Shown: positions 1-10,485, numbered from the stretch's first letter. The stretch is DNA of 64,000 nucleotides from Sphingomonas sp. Leaf33 (GCF_001421785.1 NZ_LMLB01000001.1:1749403-1813402); one strand, 5' to 3'. Notes: generated by a model not told the origin, from the sequence alone. Made by a program: numbers and translations.

Positions 1-2
1 TC

Positions 3-353
3 GCCGCGGCACCGGCACGGGCGCTGGGTATCGCCGTCCCCGGCAGTGGCCCGGGTCCGTTCGCCTTTTCCGATCGCAGCCGGGTTGCTTCGATCCTCAG
101 CGCTGCCGGATGGCGCGACGGGCAGGCCGCGCCGGTCGATTTCGTCTATCGCGCGGGAGAAGGCGACGACCCGGTCGGCGACGCGCTCGATATGCTGCAA
201 CGGATCGGCCCGGCGGCGTCGGCGTTGCGGATGCAAGCCGGGGCGGAGCGGGCGGCATCGGTCGATCGCCTGCGTGCCGTCATCGATCGCTACCGCACCG
301 GCGATGTGGTCGACTTTCCTGCCGCAGCCTGGATATGGTCGGCGACAGCCTGA
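3..353 (+). CDS. Class I SAM-dependent methyltransferase, C-terminal fragment (5' end outside window)
   Basis: An open frame runs from the window edge to TGA at 351 and encodes 116 residues with no start inside. The protein contains GPGPFAFSDRSRV followed by an ILSAAGW segment, which resembles the tail of small methyltransferases of the UbiE/Methyltransf_11 type, where a GPFAF(S/A)D loop precedes the last strands. The SAM-binding glycine motif would lie upstream of the window, so substrate cannot be inferred. Two overlapping frames at 46-381 and 110-367 are Arg-rich and look like shadows of this one. The family call is inference from a fragment. Confidence 0.55.
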   Translation, partial: AAAPARALGIAVPGSGPGPFAFSDRSRVASILSAAGWRDGQAAPVDFVYRAGEGDDPVGDALDMLQRIGPAASALRMQAGAERAASVDRLRAVIDRYRTGDVVDFPAAAWIWSATA

Positions 354-377
354 CTATGAAACCATGAGAGGATGCCG

Positions 378-1004
378 ATGACGCTTACCGTCCACCACCT
401 TGAGAACAGTCGATCGCAGCGGGTGCTGTGGTTGCTTGAGGAACTGGAGCTGCCGTATACGGTCAAGCGCTACGAGCGGAACCCGATGACGATGCTTGCG
501 CCCAGCGAACTGCGGCAGGTGCATCCGCTCGGGAAGTCGCCGATCCTGACCGATGGCGACCGCACTGTCGCGGAAACCGGCGCGATCGTTGAATATCTGG
601 TCGAGAAGGCCGATGGGAAGCTCGGGGCCCCGGCACACCGCGACGGCGTGCAGCATTACCGCCATTTCCTGCACTATGCCGAAGGGTCGTTGATGCCGCC
701 GCTGTTGCTGAAGCTGGTGCTCGGACGCATCCCGTTCCTCGGCAAGCGCGCGCAGAAGCGTATCCAGCCGATGATCGATATCCACCTCGACTGGGTCGAG
801 CGCGAACTCGCCCGCCGGCCGTGGTTCGCCGGCGACACGATGACCGCCGCCGACATCATGATGAGCTTCCCGCTGGAGGCCGCACGCAGCCGCGCCGGGC
901 TGGATGCCAGCCGCCCGGCGACGATCGCGTGGCTCGAGAAAATCCACGCCCGTCCGGCGTACCAGCAGGCGCTGGCAGCCGGGGGACCCTACGCCTACGC
1001 TTAA
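378..1004 (+). CDS. Glutathione S-transferase family protein
   Basis: The 208-residue protein has the two-part GST layout. An N-terminal thioredoxin-like half carries SRSQRVLWLLEEL, then HPLGKSP with the cis-proline near residue 53, and ETGAIVEYL near residue 65, which is the glutathione gamma-glutamyl contact. The C-terminal half is helical and contains PWFAGDTMTAADIMM, the usual N-capping motif of the GST core. It probably conjugates glutathione to electrophiles in the cytoplasm; the substrate is unknown. An ATG at 372 touches the GAGAGG ribosome site (366-371), so the ATG at 378, six bases beyond it, is the better start. Confidence 0.9.
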   Translation: MTLTVHHLENSRSQRVLWLLEELELPYTVKRYERNPMTMLAPSELRQVHPLGKSPILTDGDRTVAETGAIVEYLVEKADGKLGAPAHRDGVQHYRHFLHYAEGSLMPPLLLKLVLGRIPFLGKRAQKRIQPMIDIHLDWVERELARRPWFAGDTMTAADIMMSFPLEAARSRAGLDASRPATIAWLEKIHARPAYQQALAAGGPYAYA

Positions 1005-1010
1005 GCAAGA

Positions 1011-1067
1011 CGCCCTGACCGCCGGTCCCGACGGTTCAGGGCGAAGGAGAGGGGGAGGCTCCCCCTC
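1011..1067. terminator. Two hairpins between convergent genes
   Basis: CGCCCTGACC (1011-1020) can pair with GGTTCAGGGCG (1033-1043) apart from a single bulge. Directly after it GAGGGGGA (1049-1056) pairs perfectly with TCCCCCTC (1060-1067). The elements lie between the GST stop at 1004 and the stop of the opposite-strand symporter gene at 1067, so they probably end transcription from both sides. Neither has a T run. Confidence 0.55.
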
Positions 1068-2389
1068 TAGATCTTGCGGAAGCTGTCGACATCGTCCGCC
1101 GGCCCATGACCGGCCGGCGCCCTGGGCGCATCGACCACCGGGCTTTCAATCGGATCGAGGCGATCGCCCTCCCACTTGGCGATAACGGTCGCTGCCACGG
1201 CATTGCCGACGACGTTGGTCGCGGAGCGTCCCATGTCGAGGAAGTGGTCGATCGCCAGGATCAGCAGCAGTCCGGCTTCGGGAATATCGAAGAACGACAG
1301 CGTGCCGGCGATCACGACCAGGCTGGCGCGCGGTACACCGGCGATGCCCTTCGACGTGATCATCAGGATCAGCAGCATCGTGATCTGATGCGTCAGCGTC
1401 ATCTCGATGCCGTAGGCCTGCGCGATGAACATCGTCGCGAAGGTCATGTAGATCATCGAGCCGTCGAGATTGAACGAATAGCCGAGCGGCAGGACGAAAC
1501 TGGCGATCCGCGGCGGCACGCCGAACTTGTCGAGCGCCTCCAGCGTCCGCGGGTAGGCCGCTTCCGACGACGCGGTGGTAAACGCGAGCAGCAGCGGGTC
1601 GCGAATGTATTTCACCAGTAATCCGGTCCGCTTGCCGACCAGCAGGTAGCAGATGCCGATCAGCAGGCACCACAGCAGGCCGAGCGCGATGTAGAAGGTC
1701 AGCATGAAATAGCCGAGCGTGCCGAGAATTTCGGGGCCGCGCTCCGCCAGCGTCGCCGTCACCGCCGCGAACACCGCGAACGGGGCGAAGCGCATGACGT
1801 AGTTGGTCACCTGCAGCATGACCTGCACCAGCGCCTCGATCCCCTTGACCAGCGGGGCGGCCTTTTCGCCGACCGCGGTGATCGCAACGCCGATGAAGAC
1901 CGAGAAGATGACGATCTGCAAAATCTCGTTGTTCGCCATCGCCTCGATACCCGAGGCCGGGAAGACGTGCGCAACGAAATTCTTGAAATCGAACGCGGCC
2001 TTGTCGACGCCGCTCGCCGCATCGGCCGGCGGGATCGGGATGCCGAGGCCGAGACCCGGCTGGAAAAGGTTCACCAGGATGAGGCCGAGCGTCAGCGACA
2101 ACAGGCTGGCGCCGATGAACCACAGGATCGACCGCAGGCCGACACGGCCGAGCGCCGCCGTGTCGCCCATGTGCGCGATGCCGACGACCAGCGTCGAGAA
2201 GACGAGCGGAGCGATGATCATCTTGATCAGGCGAAGGAAGACCGTCGTCACGACCGAAAGATAATAGGCGATCGACTTCAACGTCTCCGCGCCCGCAGCG
2301 CTGCCGTCGAAGATCGCGTTCAGCACCAGGCCGCAGGCGATGCCCGCGATCAGCGCGCCGAGAATGTAATAGGTCAGCCGCTTGGCCAA
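1067..2389 (-). CDS. Dicarboxylate/amino acid:cation symporter, DctA/GltP family
   Basis: A 440-residue inner-membrane protein of the DAACS (SLC1-like) family. Visible signatures are the serine-rich re-entrant loop TTASSEAAYP, the NLDG segment in YSFNLDGSMIYMTF, TSKGIAGVP, and DMGRSATNVVGN, which together form the substrate and sodium or proton site. Substrates are likely C4-dicarboxylates, glutamate or aspartate; sequence alone does not separate these. The open frame continues upstream, but a TTG at 2389 lies five bases behind GGAGAG (2395-2400) and gives the normal family length, so that start is chosen. The gene is divergent from the M24 peptidase at 2466, leaving a 76 bp shared promoter region. 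Confidence 0.9.
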   Translation of the reverse strand: MAKRLTYYILGALIAGIACGLVLNAIFDGSAAGAETLKSIAYYLSVVTTVFLRLIKMIIAPLVFSTLVVGIAHMGDTAALGRVGLRSILWFIGASLLSLTLGLILVNLFQPGLGLGIPIPPADAASGVDKAAFDFKNFVAHVFPASGIEAMANNEILQIVIFSVFIGVAITAVGEKAAPLVKGIEALVQVMLQVTNYVMRFAPFAVFAAVTATLAERGPEILGTLGYFMLTFYIALGLLWCLLIGICYLLVGKRTGLLVKYIRDPLLLAFTTASSEAAYPRTLEALDKFGVPPRIASFVLPLGYSFNLDGSMIYMTFATMFIAQAYGIEMTLTHQITMLLILMITSKGIAGVPRASLVVIAGTLSFFDIPEAGLLLILAIDHFLDMGRSATNVVGNAVAATVIAKWEGDRLDPIESPVVDAPRAPAGHGPADDVDSFRKI

Positions 2390-2465
2390 AGAATCTCTCC
2401 TGCGGAAGTGCCGTATAGGGAAGGGGATTGCGACCGCGCGGTCAAGCACCCTATCGTCGCGAACC

Positions 2466-3716
2466 ATGATCCTGAACCGTCGTAGCCTTGTCGCCGGCGC
2501 CGCCGCGCTGCCGCTTCTCGTCCGCCCGGGGCTGCTCCGCGCCGCCGAACCCGACCTGTCGCAACTGCGAGATCTGACGACCGGAACCGCGCCGATCGGG
2601 GCGGCGGAACGCGCCGACCGCATCGCCCGGGCGCAGGCGCTGATGCGCGCAAACGGCATTGGGGCGGTACTGATCGAGCCGGGATCAAGCTTGATCTATT
2701 TCACCGGCGTCCGCTGGGGGCGCAGCGAGCGGCTGACCGCGGCGGTGCTGCCGGTCGAAGGCGAGGCACTGGTCGTGACCCCGTTCTTCGAGGAGCCGTC
2801 GGTGCGCGAATCGCTCGCCGTGCCGGCAGAGGTGCGCGTCTGGCAGGAGGACGAAGACCCGCTGAAGCTGGTAGCGGGCTTCCTGAAGGAGCGGCGGCTC
2901 GACACCCGTCCGATCGGGATCGAGGAAACCGTCCGCTATTTCGCGGTCGACGGGCTGAAGCGGGCGTTGCCGAACGCGCGGCTCGTCTCGGCGAACCCGG
3001 TCGTACGCGGCTGCCGGATGATGAAGACCCCGGCCGAGATCGCGCTGATGCAGGCGGCGACCGACGTGACGATCGCGGCGTACCGCTTCACCGTGCCGCG
3101 GGTCGAGGTCGGCATGACCGGTGCCGACGTCGGCGCGATGATGAGCGCGGCGACCCGCAAGCTGGGCGGCAGCCCCGAATTCTCGCTGGTGCTGGTCGAC
3201 GAAGCCGCCGCCCTCCCTCACGGCACGCGCAAGCCGCAGGTGGTCCGCGCCGGCTCGGTCGTGCTGATGGACTGCGGCTGCACCGTGCAGGGCTATCAGT
3301 CCGATGTCTCGCGGACTTTCGTGAAAGGCAGCGCGTCGGCCGCTGTCCGCCGGGTGTGGGACGACGTCCGCGCGGGTCAGGCGACCGCCTTTGCCGCCGC
3401 GCGCATCGGTGCAACCGCAGGCAGCGTCGACGATGCGGTCCGCGCAAGCTACGAAGCCAAGGGCTATGGCCCGCGCTACCGCCTGCCCGGCCTGTCGCAC
3501 CGCACCGGCCACGGCATCGGCATGGACGGGCACGAGCCGGTCAATCTGGTCCACGGCGAAACGACGAAGCTCGCGCCCGGCATGTGCTTCTCGAACGAAC
3601 CCGGCCTTTACCTGCCGGCCAAGTTCGGGGTGCGCCTGGAGGATTGCTTCCACATGACCGCCGCCGGGCCGAAATGGTTCAGCGAGCCGCCGGCATCGAT
3701 CGACGCGCCGGTGTGA
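2466..3716 (+). CDS. Xaa-Pro aminopeptidase family protein (M24) with Tat-type signal
   Basis: 416 residues. The N-terminus NRRSLVAGAAALPLLV is a twin-arginine-like signal, so export to the periplasm is likely. The C-terminal pita-bread domain keeps the five metal ligands of M24 peptidases: two Asp in MDCGCTVQGYQSDVSRT (about residues 267 and 279), His in HRTGHGIGMDGHEP (about 349), Glu in NEPGLYL (about 378) and Glu in VRLEDC (about 392). The N-terminal half resembles the creatinase/prolidase N-domain. It probably releases N-terminal residues before proline from periplasmic peptides. The start ATG at 2466 is favoured because it begins the signal; an in-frame start at 2382 would sit inside the symporter gene. 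Confidence 0.88.
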   Translation: MILNRRSLVAGAAALPLLVRPGLLRAAEPDLSQLRDLTTGTAPIGAAERADRIARAQALMRANGIGAVLIEPGSSLIYFTGVRWGRSERLTAAVLPVEGEALVVTPFFEEPSVRESLAVPAEVRVWQEDEDPLKLVAGFLKERRLDTRPIGIEETVRYFAVDGLKRALPNARLVSANPVVRGCRMMKTPAEIALMQAATDVTIAAYRFTVPRVEVGMTGADVGAMMSAATRKLGGSPEFSLVLVDEAAALPHGTRKPQVVRAGSVVLMDCGCTVQGYQSDVSRTFVKGSASAAVRRVWDDVRAGQATAFAAARIGATAGSVDDAVRASYEAKGYGPRYRLPGLSHRTGHGIGMDGHEPVNLVHGETTKLAPGMCFSNEPGLYLPAKFGVRLEDCFHMTAAGPKWFSEPPASIDAPV

Positions 3717-3781
3717 TGGCGAAGGCAGCCGTGCGTGCGACCGCTTGAGTGCGGCCCTGTGCTCGCCTAAGCGCTTCGCCC

Positions 3782-6424
3782 ATGACATCGACCAACGACA
3801 TCCGCCGCTCGTTCCTCGACTATTTCGGCAAGGCCGGGCACCAGATCGTGCCCTCGGCGCCGCTCGTTCCGCAGAACGACCCGACGCTGATGTTCGTGAA
3901 TGCCGGCATGGTGCCGTTCAAGAATGTGTTCACGGGTCTGGAAAGCCGCCCCTATTCGACGGCGACTTCGTCGCAGAAGTGCGTGCGCGCGGGCGGCAAG
4001 CACAATGATCTCGACAACGTCGGTTATACCGCGCGGCATCACACGTTCTTCGAGATGCTCGGCAATTTCTCGTTCGGCGATTATTTCAAGGAGCAGGCGA
4101 TCAAGCACGCGTGGACGCTGCTGACGAAGGAATGGGGGCTGCCCGCGGACCGGCTGACCGCGACCGTCTACCACACCGACGATCAGGCGTTCGACCTGTG
4201 GAAGAAGATCGCGGGCCTGCCGGAAGAACGGATCATTCGCATCCCGACCAAGGATAATTTCTGGGCGATGGGGTCGGACGGGCCGTGCGGGCCGTGTTCG
4301 GAAATCTTCTACGACCACGGCGATCACATCTGGGGCGGTCCCCCGGGTTCGCCGGAAGAGGACGGCGACCGCTTCGTCGAGATCTGGAACCTGGTCTTCA
4401 TGCAGTTCGTACAGGAAGCGGACGTAATCGTCGGCGACCTGCCGCGCCCGTCGATCGATACCGGCATGGGGCTGGAGCGCGTCGCCGCCGTTCTGCAGGG
4501 CGTCCATGACAATTACGACACCGACACGTTCAAGGCGCTGATCGCCGAGAGCGGCGCGCTGACCGGGACCGCGACCTCAGGCGACACCCAGGCGAGCCAC
4601 CGTGTTATCGCCGACCATCTGCGATCGGCGGGTTTCCTGATCGCGGACGGTGTACTGCCGGCCAACGAAGGACGCGGCTATGTCCTGCGCCGCATCATGC
4701 GCCGCGCCATGCGCCACGCGCACCTGCTGGGCGCGAAGGACCCGCTGATGCACCGCCTGGTGCCCAGCCTGGTCGCCGAGATGGGCGGGGCGTACCCTGA
4801 ACTCGTCCGCGCGCAGCCGCTGATCGAAGCGACGCTGTTGCAGGAGGAAACCCGCTTCCGTCGCACGCTGGCGAACGGCCTGCGCCTGCTGGATGAGGCG
4901 ACAGGTGACATGGGCGAGGGGAGCACGCTGCCCGGCGCGACTGCGTTCAAGCTCTACGATACCTTCGGCTTCCCGTATGACCTGACCGAGGACGCACTGC
5001 GGGCGCAGGGCATTGCGGTCGATCGCGCCGGATTCGATGCTGCGATGGCGGAGCAGAAGGCCGCCGCGCGTGCCGCCTGGAAGGGATCGGGCGCCAAGGC
5101 ATCCGACGAGGTTTGGTTCGACATCGCCGAAGCGGGCGCGACCGAATTCACCGGCTATGCGAGCGACGTCGGCGAGGGGCACGTCATCGCCATCGTCAAG
5201 AACGGTGCCCGCGTCGATAGCGCCGCGACCGGCGATACGGTCGAGGTTCTGGTCAACCAGACGCCGTTCTATGCCGAAAGCGGCGGGCAGGTCGGCGATG
5301 CCGGAACGATCATCGGCGATGGCGTGTCGGCGACCGTAACGGACACGCAGAAGCACGTCGGCAAGCTCCATGGCCATGTCGCGACGATTGAGAGCGGTAC
5401 GCTGAAGGTCGGCGACACGGTTCGCCTCGCGATCGACCGTACCCGCCGCGCGCAGATCCGCGCCAACCACTCGGCGACGCACCTGCTGCACGAGGCGCTG
5501 CGCCAGCGCCTGGGTGGCCACGTCGCGCAGAAGGGGTCGCTCGTGTCGCCCGACCGGCTGCGCTTCGACGTGTCGCATCCGAACAGCATGTCGTCGGCCG
5601 AACTCAGCGACGTCGAGACGCAGGTGAACGCGCAGGTGCGTGCGAACACCGTCGTGACGACCCGCCTGATGACGCCCGACGACGCGATCGCGATGGGTGC
5701 GATGGCACTGTTCGGCGAGAAATACGGCGACGAGGTCCGCGTCGTGTCGATGGGGACCGAGGACGGCGGCAAGACCTATTCGGTCGAACTGTGCGGCGGC
5801 ACCCACGTCAATGCGCTCGGTGAGATCGGCCTGCTGAAGATCGTCGGCGAAAGCGCAGTCAGTTCGGGTGTTCGCCGGATCGAGGCGCTGACGGGCGAGG
5901 CTGCGCGCGGCTACCTTCAGTCGCGCGACGACAAGCTGAAGGAAGCCGCGGCTGCGCTAAAGGCGTCGCCGGACGAGGTGCCGGCACGTGTCGCGACCCT
6001 GGTGGAGGAAAAGCGCCGGTTGGAACGCGAGCTTGCGGAAGCGAAGAAAGCTCTGGCGCTGGGTGGCGGCGGCAAAGCCGATGCAGCCGGACCAGAGACG
6101 ATCAATGGTGTCGCTTTCGTCGGTCAGGTGCTCGACGGCTTCGAGGCGAAGGGCCTGCGCGGCGCGGTCGATGACGCGAAGGCGCGGATCGGGTCGGGCG
6201 TCGCGACGCTGGTCGCGGTCAACGACGGACGCGCGACGGTCGCGGTCGGCGTGACGGACGATCTGAAGGACCGGCTGAATGCGGTCGATCTGGTTAAGGC
6301 CGCAGTGGCGGCGGTCGGCGGACAGGGCGGTGGCGGCCGCCCGGACATGGCACAGGGCGGCGGGCCCGATGGCGACAAGGCAGCCGCAGCACTGGACGCG
6401 GTTCGGGCAGCGCTGGCGGGCTGA
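3782..6424 (+). CDS. alaS: Alanine--tRNA ligase
   Basis: 880 residues, the normal length for bacterial AlaRS. The catalytic domain begins with the family N-terminus [14 protein letters not shown] and contains motif 2-like [16 protein letters not shown]. The editing domain carries the zinc and active-site pairs HSATH (about residue 562) and CGGTH (about 671). A C-Ala domain with a glycine-rich [15 protein letters not shown] segment closes the protein. It charges tRNA-Ala and clears mis-acylated Ser and Gly. The ATG at 3782 matches the conserved N-terminus; the in-frame ATG at 3749 adds residues not typical of the family. No strong ribosome site is visible. Confidence 0.98.
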   Translation: MTSTNDIRRSFLDYFGKAGHQIVPSAPLVPQNDPTLMFVNAGMVPFKNVFTGLESRPYSTATSSQKCVRAGGKHNDLDNVGYTARHHTFFEMLGNFSFGDYFKEQAIKHAWTLLTKEWGLPADRLTATVYHTDDQAFDLWKKIAGLPEERIIRIPTKDNFWAMGSDGPCGPCSEIFYDHGDHIWGGPPGSPEEDGDRFVEIWNLVFMQFVQEADVIVGDLPRPSIDTGMGLERVAAVLQGVHDNYDTDTFKALIAESGALTGTATSGDTQASHRVIADHLRSAGFLIADGVLPANEGRGYVLRRIMRRAMRHAHLLGAKDPLMHRLVPSLVAEMGGAYPELVRAQPLIEATLLQEETRFRRTLANGLRLLDEATGDMGEGSTLPGATAFKLYDTFGFPYDLTEDALRAQGIAVDRAGFDAAMAEQKAAARAAWKGSGAKASDEVWFDIAEAGATEFTGYASDVGEGHVIAIVKNGARVDSAATGDTVEVLVNQTPFYAESGGQVGDAGTIIGDGVSATVTDTQKHVGKLHGHVATIESGTLKVGDTVRLAIDRTRRAQIRANHSATHLLHEALRQRLGGHVAQKGSLVSPDRLRFDVSHPNSMSSAELSDVETQVNAQVRANTVVTTRLMTPDDAIAMGAMALFGEKYGDEVRVVSMGTEDGGKTYSVELCGGTHVNALGEIGLLKIVGESAVSSGVRRIEALTGEAARGYLQSRDDKLKEAAAALKASPDEVPARVATLVEEKRRLERELAEAKKALALGGGGKADAAGPETINGVAFVGQVLDGFEAKGLRGAVDDAKARIGSGVATLVAVNDGRATVAVGVTDDLKDRLNAVDLVKAAVAAVGGQGGGGRPDMAQGGGPDGDKAAAALDAVRAALAG

Positions 6425-6434
6425 CGTCGCAAAT

Positions 6435-6460
6435 CCCTCTCCCGTCGGTGCGGGAGAGGG
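6435..6460. terminator. 10 bp perfect hairpin between convergent genes
   Basis: CCCTCTCCCG and CGGGAGAGGG form a perfect ten base-pair stem around a six-base loop, ten bases after alaS and fourteen before the end of the minus-strand gene at 6474. It is placed to stop both transcripts. There is no strong T run, only a flanking GGAAAG. Confidence 0.65.
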
Positions 6461-6473
6461 AAAGCGATAGGCG

Positions 6474-7031
6474 TTATGCGCCGGCGGTCGCGGCGGTGAA
6501 TTCGGGCGCGGTCATGCCGATGACCAGCCCGACCTTGCCGGTCGCAAAGCCACCCTTCGGCAGGCGTACGTCCTTGCCCGCGGTCGTGGTCAGCGTCACG
6601 AATTCTGCGTCCACGGCCTTGATCGTGCCCAGCTTGGTCGAACCATCGCGGGCGAAGACCTCGGTCCCGGCGGCCAGGCGCGTCTGCAATTCGGCTGCGG
6701 CCTTTGCCTGCTGTTCGGCAAAGCTTGCGTCGAGCTGCGCCTTCGTTAGCGCGATGATCGGGCCGGTCGGGGTCGGCGTCATCGCGTTCAGCGGATAGCT
6801 GACCTTGTTCGTGCCCGTGTTGATGACGGCCAGATCGGCATTAATCGCCTCAATCGTGCCGACGTCGGCACCCGCGGTGTCCTTTACGGTCACGCCGACG
6901 GCCGGACCCTTTGGCGCGGCCTGAGCGGCGGGAGCAGGCGTCGCAGGCGCAGGCGTCGTCGGTGCGGTCTGGGCCAGCGCGGCCGGCGCCGCGGCGGTGC
7001 CGATCAGCAGGGCGGTCGCGATAAACTTCAT
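6474..7031 (-). CDS. Secreted protein of unknown function with two KOW/PRC-like segments
   Basis: 185 residues. A signal peptide (MKFIATALLIGTAAAPAALA, cleaved near residue 21) is followed by an Ala/Pro/Thr-rich linker of about 25 residues. The rest holds two similar blocks, VGTIEAINADLAVINTGTNKVSYPL and, later, LGTIKAVDAEFVTLTTTAGKDVRLP, each a short beta-rich unit resembling PRC-barrel or KOW folds. A helical charged stretch joins them. The protein is probably periplasmic; the function is not recognised. It stands alone between alaS and the Kef-type antiporter, with its own upstream region of about 90 bp. Confidence 0.75.
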   Translation of the reverse strand: MKFIATALLIGTAAAPAALAQTAPTTPAPATPAPAAQAAPKGPAVGVTVKDTAGADVGTIEAINADLAVINTGTNKVSYPLNAMTPTPTGPIIALTKAQLDASFAEQQAKAAAELQTRLAAGTEVFARDGSTKLGTIKAVDAEFVTLTTTAGKDVRLPKGGFATGKVGLVIGMTAPEFTAATAGA

Positions 7032-7122
7032 GCGTAATCTCCGGTTCTGGTGGTTGGATCGCGGGAGTAACGATCCGGAACCGGATAGGGTTTCCTGACT
7101 GAACCGCGACTGACGCGCGCGT

Positions 7123-8895
7123 TCAGCCGAGCTCCCCCGTCCGCCGGACGCGACGAATGCGCGGTTCGCGGTCGAGGTCGGCGGCGGCCTTGATCTGCTG
7201 GCGCATCTCGTCGCGCTTTTCGTGGACCGAAGCGATGACCGGGCCCATTGCGACGCCGATGTCGACCAGCACGGCCTCCGACAGCTGGAGCGAGCTCTCC
7301 AGAGTCTCGGGCACCGCATCGGTGACGCCGGCCCTGTAGAGCTCCGCGGCGTGGGCGGCGTCGCGGGCGCGGGCAATGATCGGCAGGTTGGGCACCCACG
7401 CCCGGACACGGCGCGCCAGGCTGACGGTCAGGACGGGATCGTCCATCGTCAGGATCAGCGCATCGGCATGGCCCAGCCGCAGGCGGTCGACCATTTCGGA
7501 CCGCGCGACGTCGCCGAAGATGACCGGATAGCCGTCCTTGCGCGCGGCGTTCACCCCGTCGATGTCCGCGTCCACCGCAACGAAGGGCTTGCCGTGGACA
7601 CGCAGCATGTCGGCGACCGTGCGCCCGACACGGCCGAAGCCGATGATGACGGTGCCCGGGCGTTCCGCATCGACATCCGGGTCGGCGACACGCTCCTGCC
7701 GGTCGATCCGCCGTGCGATACCCTGTCCGGCCTTTGCCAGCAGCGGCGTGATCGTCAGGCCGATGGCAGTCACCGTCGTCCAGAACGCCGCCGTGGAGGG
7801 CTGAATCAACGCCGCCTGCGTCGCGACGCCCAGCACGATCAGCGTCGTTTCGGACGGGCTCGACATCAGCACGCCGGTTTCCGCCGCAGTCCCGGTGCGG
7901 GTGCCGGTGAATTTCAGCACGCCGGTGGTGACGACGATCTTCACCGCCATGACACCGACGATGGCGGCGAGCAGCGATGGCCAGTTGGCCGCGATCAACT
8001 GCACGTCCAGCCGCATCCCGACCGTCAGCAGGAAGACGCCGAGCGCCAGGCCCTTGAAGGGCTCGGTCATCACCTCGACCTCTTCGCGATACTCGGTCTC
8101 GGCGATCAGCAGCCCGGCGAGCAGCGCTCCGACGATCGGTGAGAGGCCGGCGGCGGTGGTGATGAGACTTGCGACGATGACGATCAACAGGCTCGCCGCC
8201 AGGAACAGCTCGGGGTTCTTGGTCCGCGCGGCCTGCGCGAACAGCCTGGGCAGGACAAAACGCCCGGCGATAAACAAAGCCGCGACGGCAATCGCGCCGC
8301 GCAGGGCGACGGTGCCGAGGTTCGCCCATCCGTCCGCTCCCGCGGTCGGCGCCATGGCGCCCAGCGCGAAGATGATCGGGACCAGCGCGAGGTCCTCGAA
8401 CAGCAGCATGGCGAATGCCGGCCGCCCGACCTGACTCGCCGCACCGACGAGCGGCAGGACCAGTGCCGTCGAGGACAGCGCGAGCGCGAGGCCCAGGCCG
8501 ATCGATCCCGACCATGCCTGTCCCAGCACGTGCAGCCCGCCCGCGATGATGGCAGCCGCGACCAGCAGCTCGAACGCGCCCAGCCCGAACACCAGTCGGC
8601 GCATCGTCCACAACCGCTTGAACGACAATTCCAACCCGATCGAGAACAGCAGCAGGATGATGCCGAGCTCGGCGAAGGGCTCGATCGATTCAGGGTCGCT
8701 GATCGTTAGATAATAGAGCCACGGCGCATCGGGGATGAGCGTGCCGAGCCCGGCCGGGCCGACCAGGATGCCGACCAGGATGAAGCCGATGACCGGACTG
8801 ATGCGAAACCGCGCAAAGGCCGGGATGACGATCCCCGCAGCGCCGAGGATGACCAGCGCGTCGGAGAATTGGTGATTGCCGAGGTTGAGCGCCAT
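7123..8895 (-). CDS. Kef-type monovalent cation:proton antiporter (CPA2) with TrkA-N domain
   Basis: 590 residues. About twelve hydrophobic segments form the Na+/H+ exchanger domain (residues about 10-390), including the GLELSFKRLW and FLLTVGMRLD segments typical of KefB/KefC-like proteins. A Rossmann RCK/TrkA-N domain follows at about residue 415, with GFGRVGRTVADML as the nucleotide-binding glycine motif and an acidic strand end (VAVDAD). A polar tail rich in Arg and Glu ends the protein. It probably exchanges K+ for H+ across the inner membrane under redox or NAD(H) control. No KefF or KefG ancillary gene lies beside it. Confidence 0.9.
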   Translation of the reverse strand: MALNLGNHQFSDALVILGAAGIVIPAFARFRISPVIGFILVGILVGPAGLGTLIPDAPWLYYLTISDPESIEPFAELGIILLLFSIGLELSFKRLWTMRRLVFGLGAFELLVAAAIIAGGLHVLGQAWSGSIGLGLALALSSTALVLPLVGAASQVGRPAFAMLLFEDLALVPIIFALGAMAPTAGADGWANLGTVALRGAIAVAALFIAGRFVLPRLFAQAARTKNPELFLAASLLIVIVASLITTAAGLSPIVGALLAGLLIAETEYREEVEVMTEPFKGLALGVFLLTVGMRLDVQLIAANWPSLLAAIVGVMAVKIVVTTGVLKFTGTRTGTAAETGVLMSSPSETTLIVLGVATQAALIQPSTAAFWTTVTAIGLTITPLLAKAGQGIARRIDRQERVADPDVDAERPGTVIIGFGRVGRTVADMLRVHGKPFVAVDADIDGVNAARKDGYPVIFGDVARSEMVDRLRLGHADALILTMDDPVLTVSLARRVRAWVPNLPIIARARDAAHAAELYRAGVTDAVPETLESSLQLSEAVLVDIGVAMGPVIASVHEKRDEMRQQIKAAADLDREPRIRRVRRTGELG

Positions 8896-8974
8896 GTCGC
8901 AACCTTAGGCGGCGATCGTTACGCCTGTCACCCGCGTTGGCGTGACTTATGCCACGATGCGATGCGGATCATGC

Positions 8975-9006
8975 AAAAAGCCCCGGCTGCGCTGGGCGAC
9001 CGGGGC
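8975..9006 (-). terminator. Rho-independent terminator of icd
   Basis: Read on the minus strand, GCCCCGG (9006-9000) pairs with CCGGGGC (8986-8980), and TTTTT follows (8979-8975). It lies about 45 bases after the icd stop. This is the most canonical intrinsic terminator in the window. Confidence 0.85.
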
Positions 9007-9049
9007 GTGATGGCGATTTGCACTGATTGCTTACAATGACCGGGTGGGC

Positions 9050-10273
9050 TTACTGCCAGCTGGCCATCTTCGTCTCGAGGTTCTGACGCACCGCCTCGAA
9101 GAACTGCTCGGTGGTCATCCACGGCTGGTCCGGGCCAATCAGGATGGCGAGATCCTTGGTCATGTGGCCGCTCTCGACCGTCTCGATGCAGACCTTTTCC
9201 AGCGTCTCGGCGAAGCGCGTCACGTCGGGCGTGTCGTCGAACTTGCCGCGGAATTTCAGGCCGCCGGTCCAGGCGAAGATCGACGCGATCGGGTTGGTCG
9301 ACGTCGCCTTGCCCTGCTGATGCTGGCGATAGTGCCGGGTGACGGTGCCATGCGCGGCTTCCGCCTCGACGGTCTTGCCGTCGGGCGACAGCAGGACCGA
9401 GGTCATGAGACCCAGCGAACCGAAGCCCTGCGCGACCTGATCCGACTGGACGTCGCCATCGTAGTTCTTGCACGCCCAGACGAATTCGCCGCTCCACTTG
9501 AGTGCCGACGCGACCATGTCATCGATCAGGCGGTGTTCGTAGACGATGCCCGCGGCCTTGAACTTTTCGGCGAAGCCTTCGGCTTCGAACACTTCCTGGA
9601 ACAGGTCCTTGAAGCGGCCGTCATAGGCCTTCAAAATGGTGTTCTTGGTCGACAGGTACACCGGCCACTTCAGGTTCAGGCCGTAGTTGAACGACGCGCG
9701 CGCGAAGTCGCGGATCGAATCGTCGAGGTTGTACATCCCCATCGCGACGCCGGCGGCGGGGAAGTTGAACACTTCCTTCTCGATCTTTTCGCCGTTCTCG
9801 CCTTCCCAGATCATGCGCAGCTTGCCCGCACCGGGGACCTTGAAGTCGGTCGCGCGATACTGGTCGCCGAACGCGTGGCGGCCGACGACGATCGGCTTGG
9901 TCCAGCCCGGGATCAGGCGCGGCACGTTGCTGATGACGATCGGTTCGCGGAAGACGACGCCGCCCAGGATGTTGCGGATCGTGCCGTTCGGCGACTTCCA
10001 CATCTCCTTAAGGCCGAATTCCTCGACCCGCGCCTCGTCGGGCGTGATCGTCGCGCACTTCACGCCGACGCCATATTCCCGGATCGCGTTTGCCGAATCG
10101 ACCGTGATCTGGTCGTTGGTTTCGTCACGCTTCTCGACCGAGAGGTCGTAATATTTCAGGTCGATGTCGAGGTATGGCTTGATCAGGCGCTCGCGAATCC
10201 ATTCCCAGATGATCCGCGTCATTTCATCGCCGTCGATCTCCACGACGGGCGTCTTCACCTTGATCTTCGCCAT
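9050..10273 (-). CDS. icd: NADP-dependent isocitrate dehydrogenase
   Basis: 407 residues of the homodimeric, eukaryote-like IDH subfamily common in alphaproteobacteria. The N-terminus [20 protein letters not shown] is diagnostic; further on are [19 protein letters not shown], which holds the substrate-binding Ser and Arg, and [15 protein letters not shown] near the cofactor site. It makes 2-oxoglutarate and NADPH in the TCA cycle. The frame opens further upstream to 10336, but the ATG at 10273 gives the conserved N-terminus and sits behind AAGGACG. A short hairpin lies in the leader, and an intrinsic terminator follows the gene. Confidence 0.96.
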   Translation of the reverse strand: MAKIKVKTPVVEIDGDEMTRIIWEWIRERLIKPYLDIDLKYYDLSVEKRDETNDQITVDSANAIREYGVGVKCATITPDEARVEEFGLKEMWKSPNGTIRNILGGVVFREPIVISNVPRLIPGWTKPIVVGRHAFGDQYRATDFKVPGAGKLRMIWEGENGEKIEKEVFNFPAAGVAMGMYNLDDSIRDFARASFNYGLNLKWPVYLSTKNTILKAYDGRFKDLFQEVFEAEGFAEKFKAAGIVYEHRLIDDMVASALKWSGEFVWACKNYDGDVQSDQVAQGFGSLGLMTSVLLSPDGKTVEAEAAHGTVTRHYRQHQQGKATSTNPIASIFAWTGGLKFRGKFDDTPDVTRFAETLEKVCIETVESGHMTKDLAILIGPDQPWMTTEQFFEAVRQNLETKMASWQ

Positions 10274-10287
10274 GCTTTGGTCGTCCT

Positions 10288-10303
10288 TCAAACGAGGGTT
10301 TGA
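10288..10303 (-). other. Hairpin in the icd leader
   Basis: TCAAAC (10288-10293) and GTTTGA (10298-10303) are perfectly complementary around GAGG, fifteen bases upstream of the icd start codon. It could affect mRNA stability or bind a small factor; the element is short and may be chance. Confidence 0.3.
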
Positions 10304-10485
10304 GGCGCGTCTAGGGGAGGGGGCGGCGGGGATCAACCGTCTGTCGGAGCGGTGTCATTGGCTTGGCCTGCGGGGTCAGACGTCCATGCTGCTCGCGTCA
10401 GATGCGACTGATCCCGGCGCGATACCGGATCGTCCGACGTCATCCGACGTTGTCAGCGTATGTTCCGGCGTCTAATCGAGCGGTA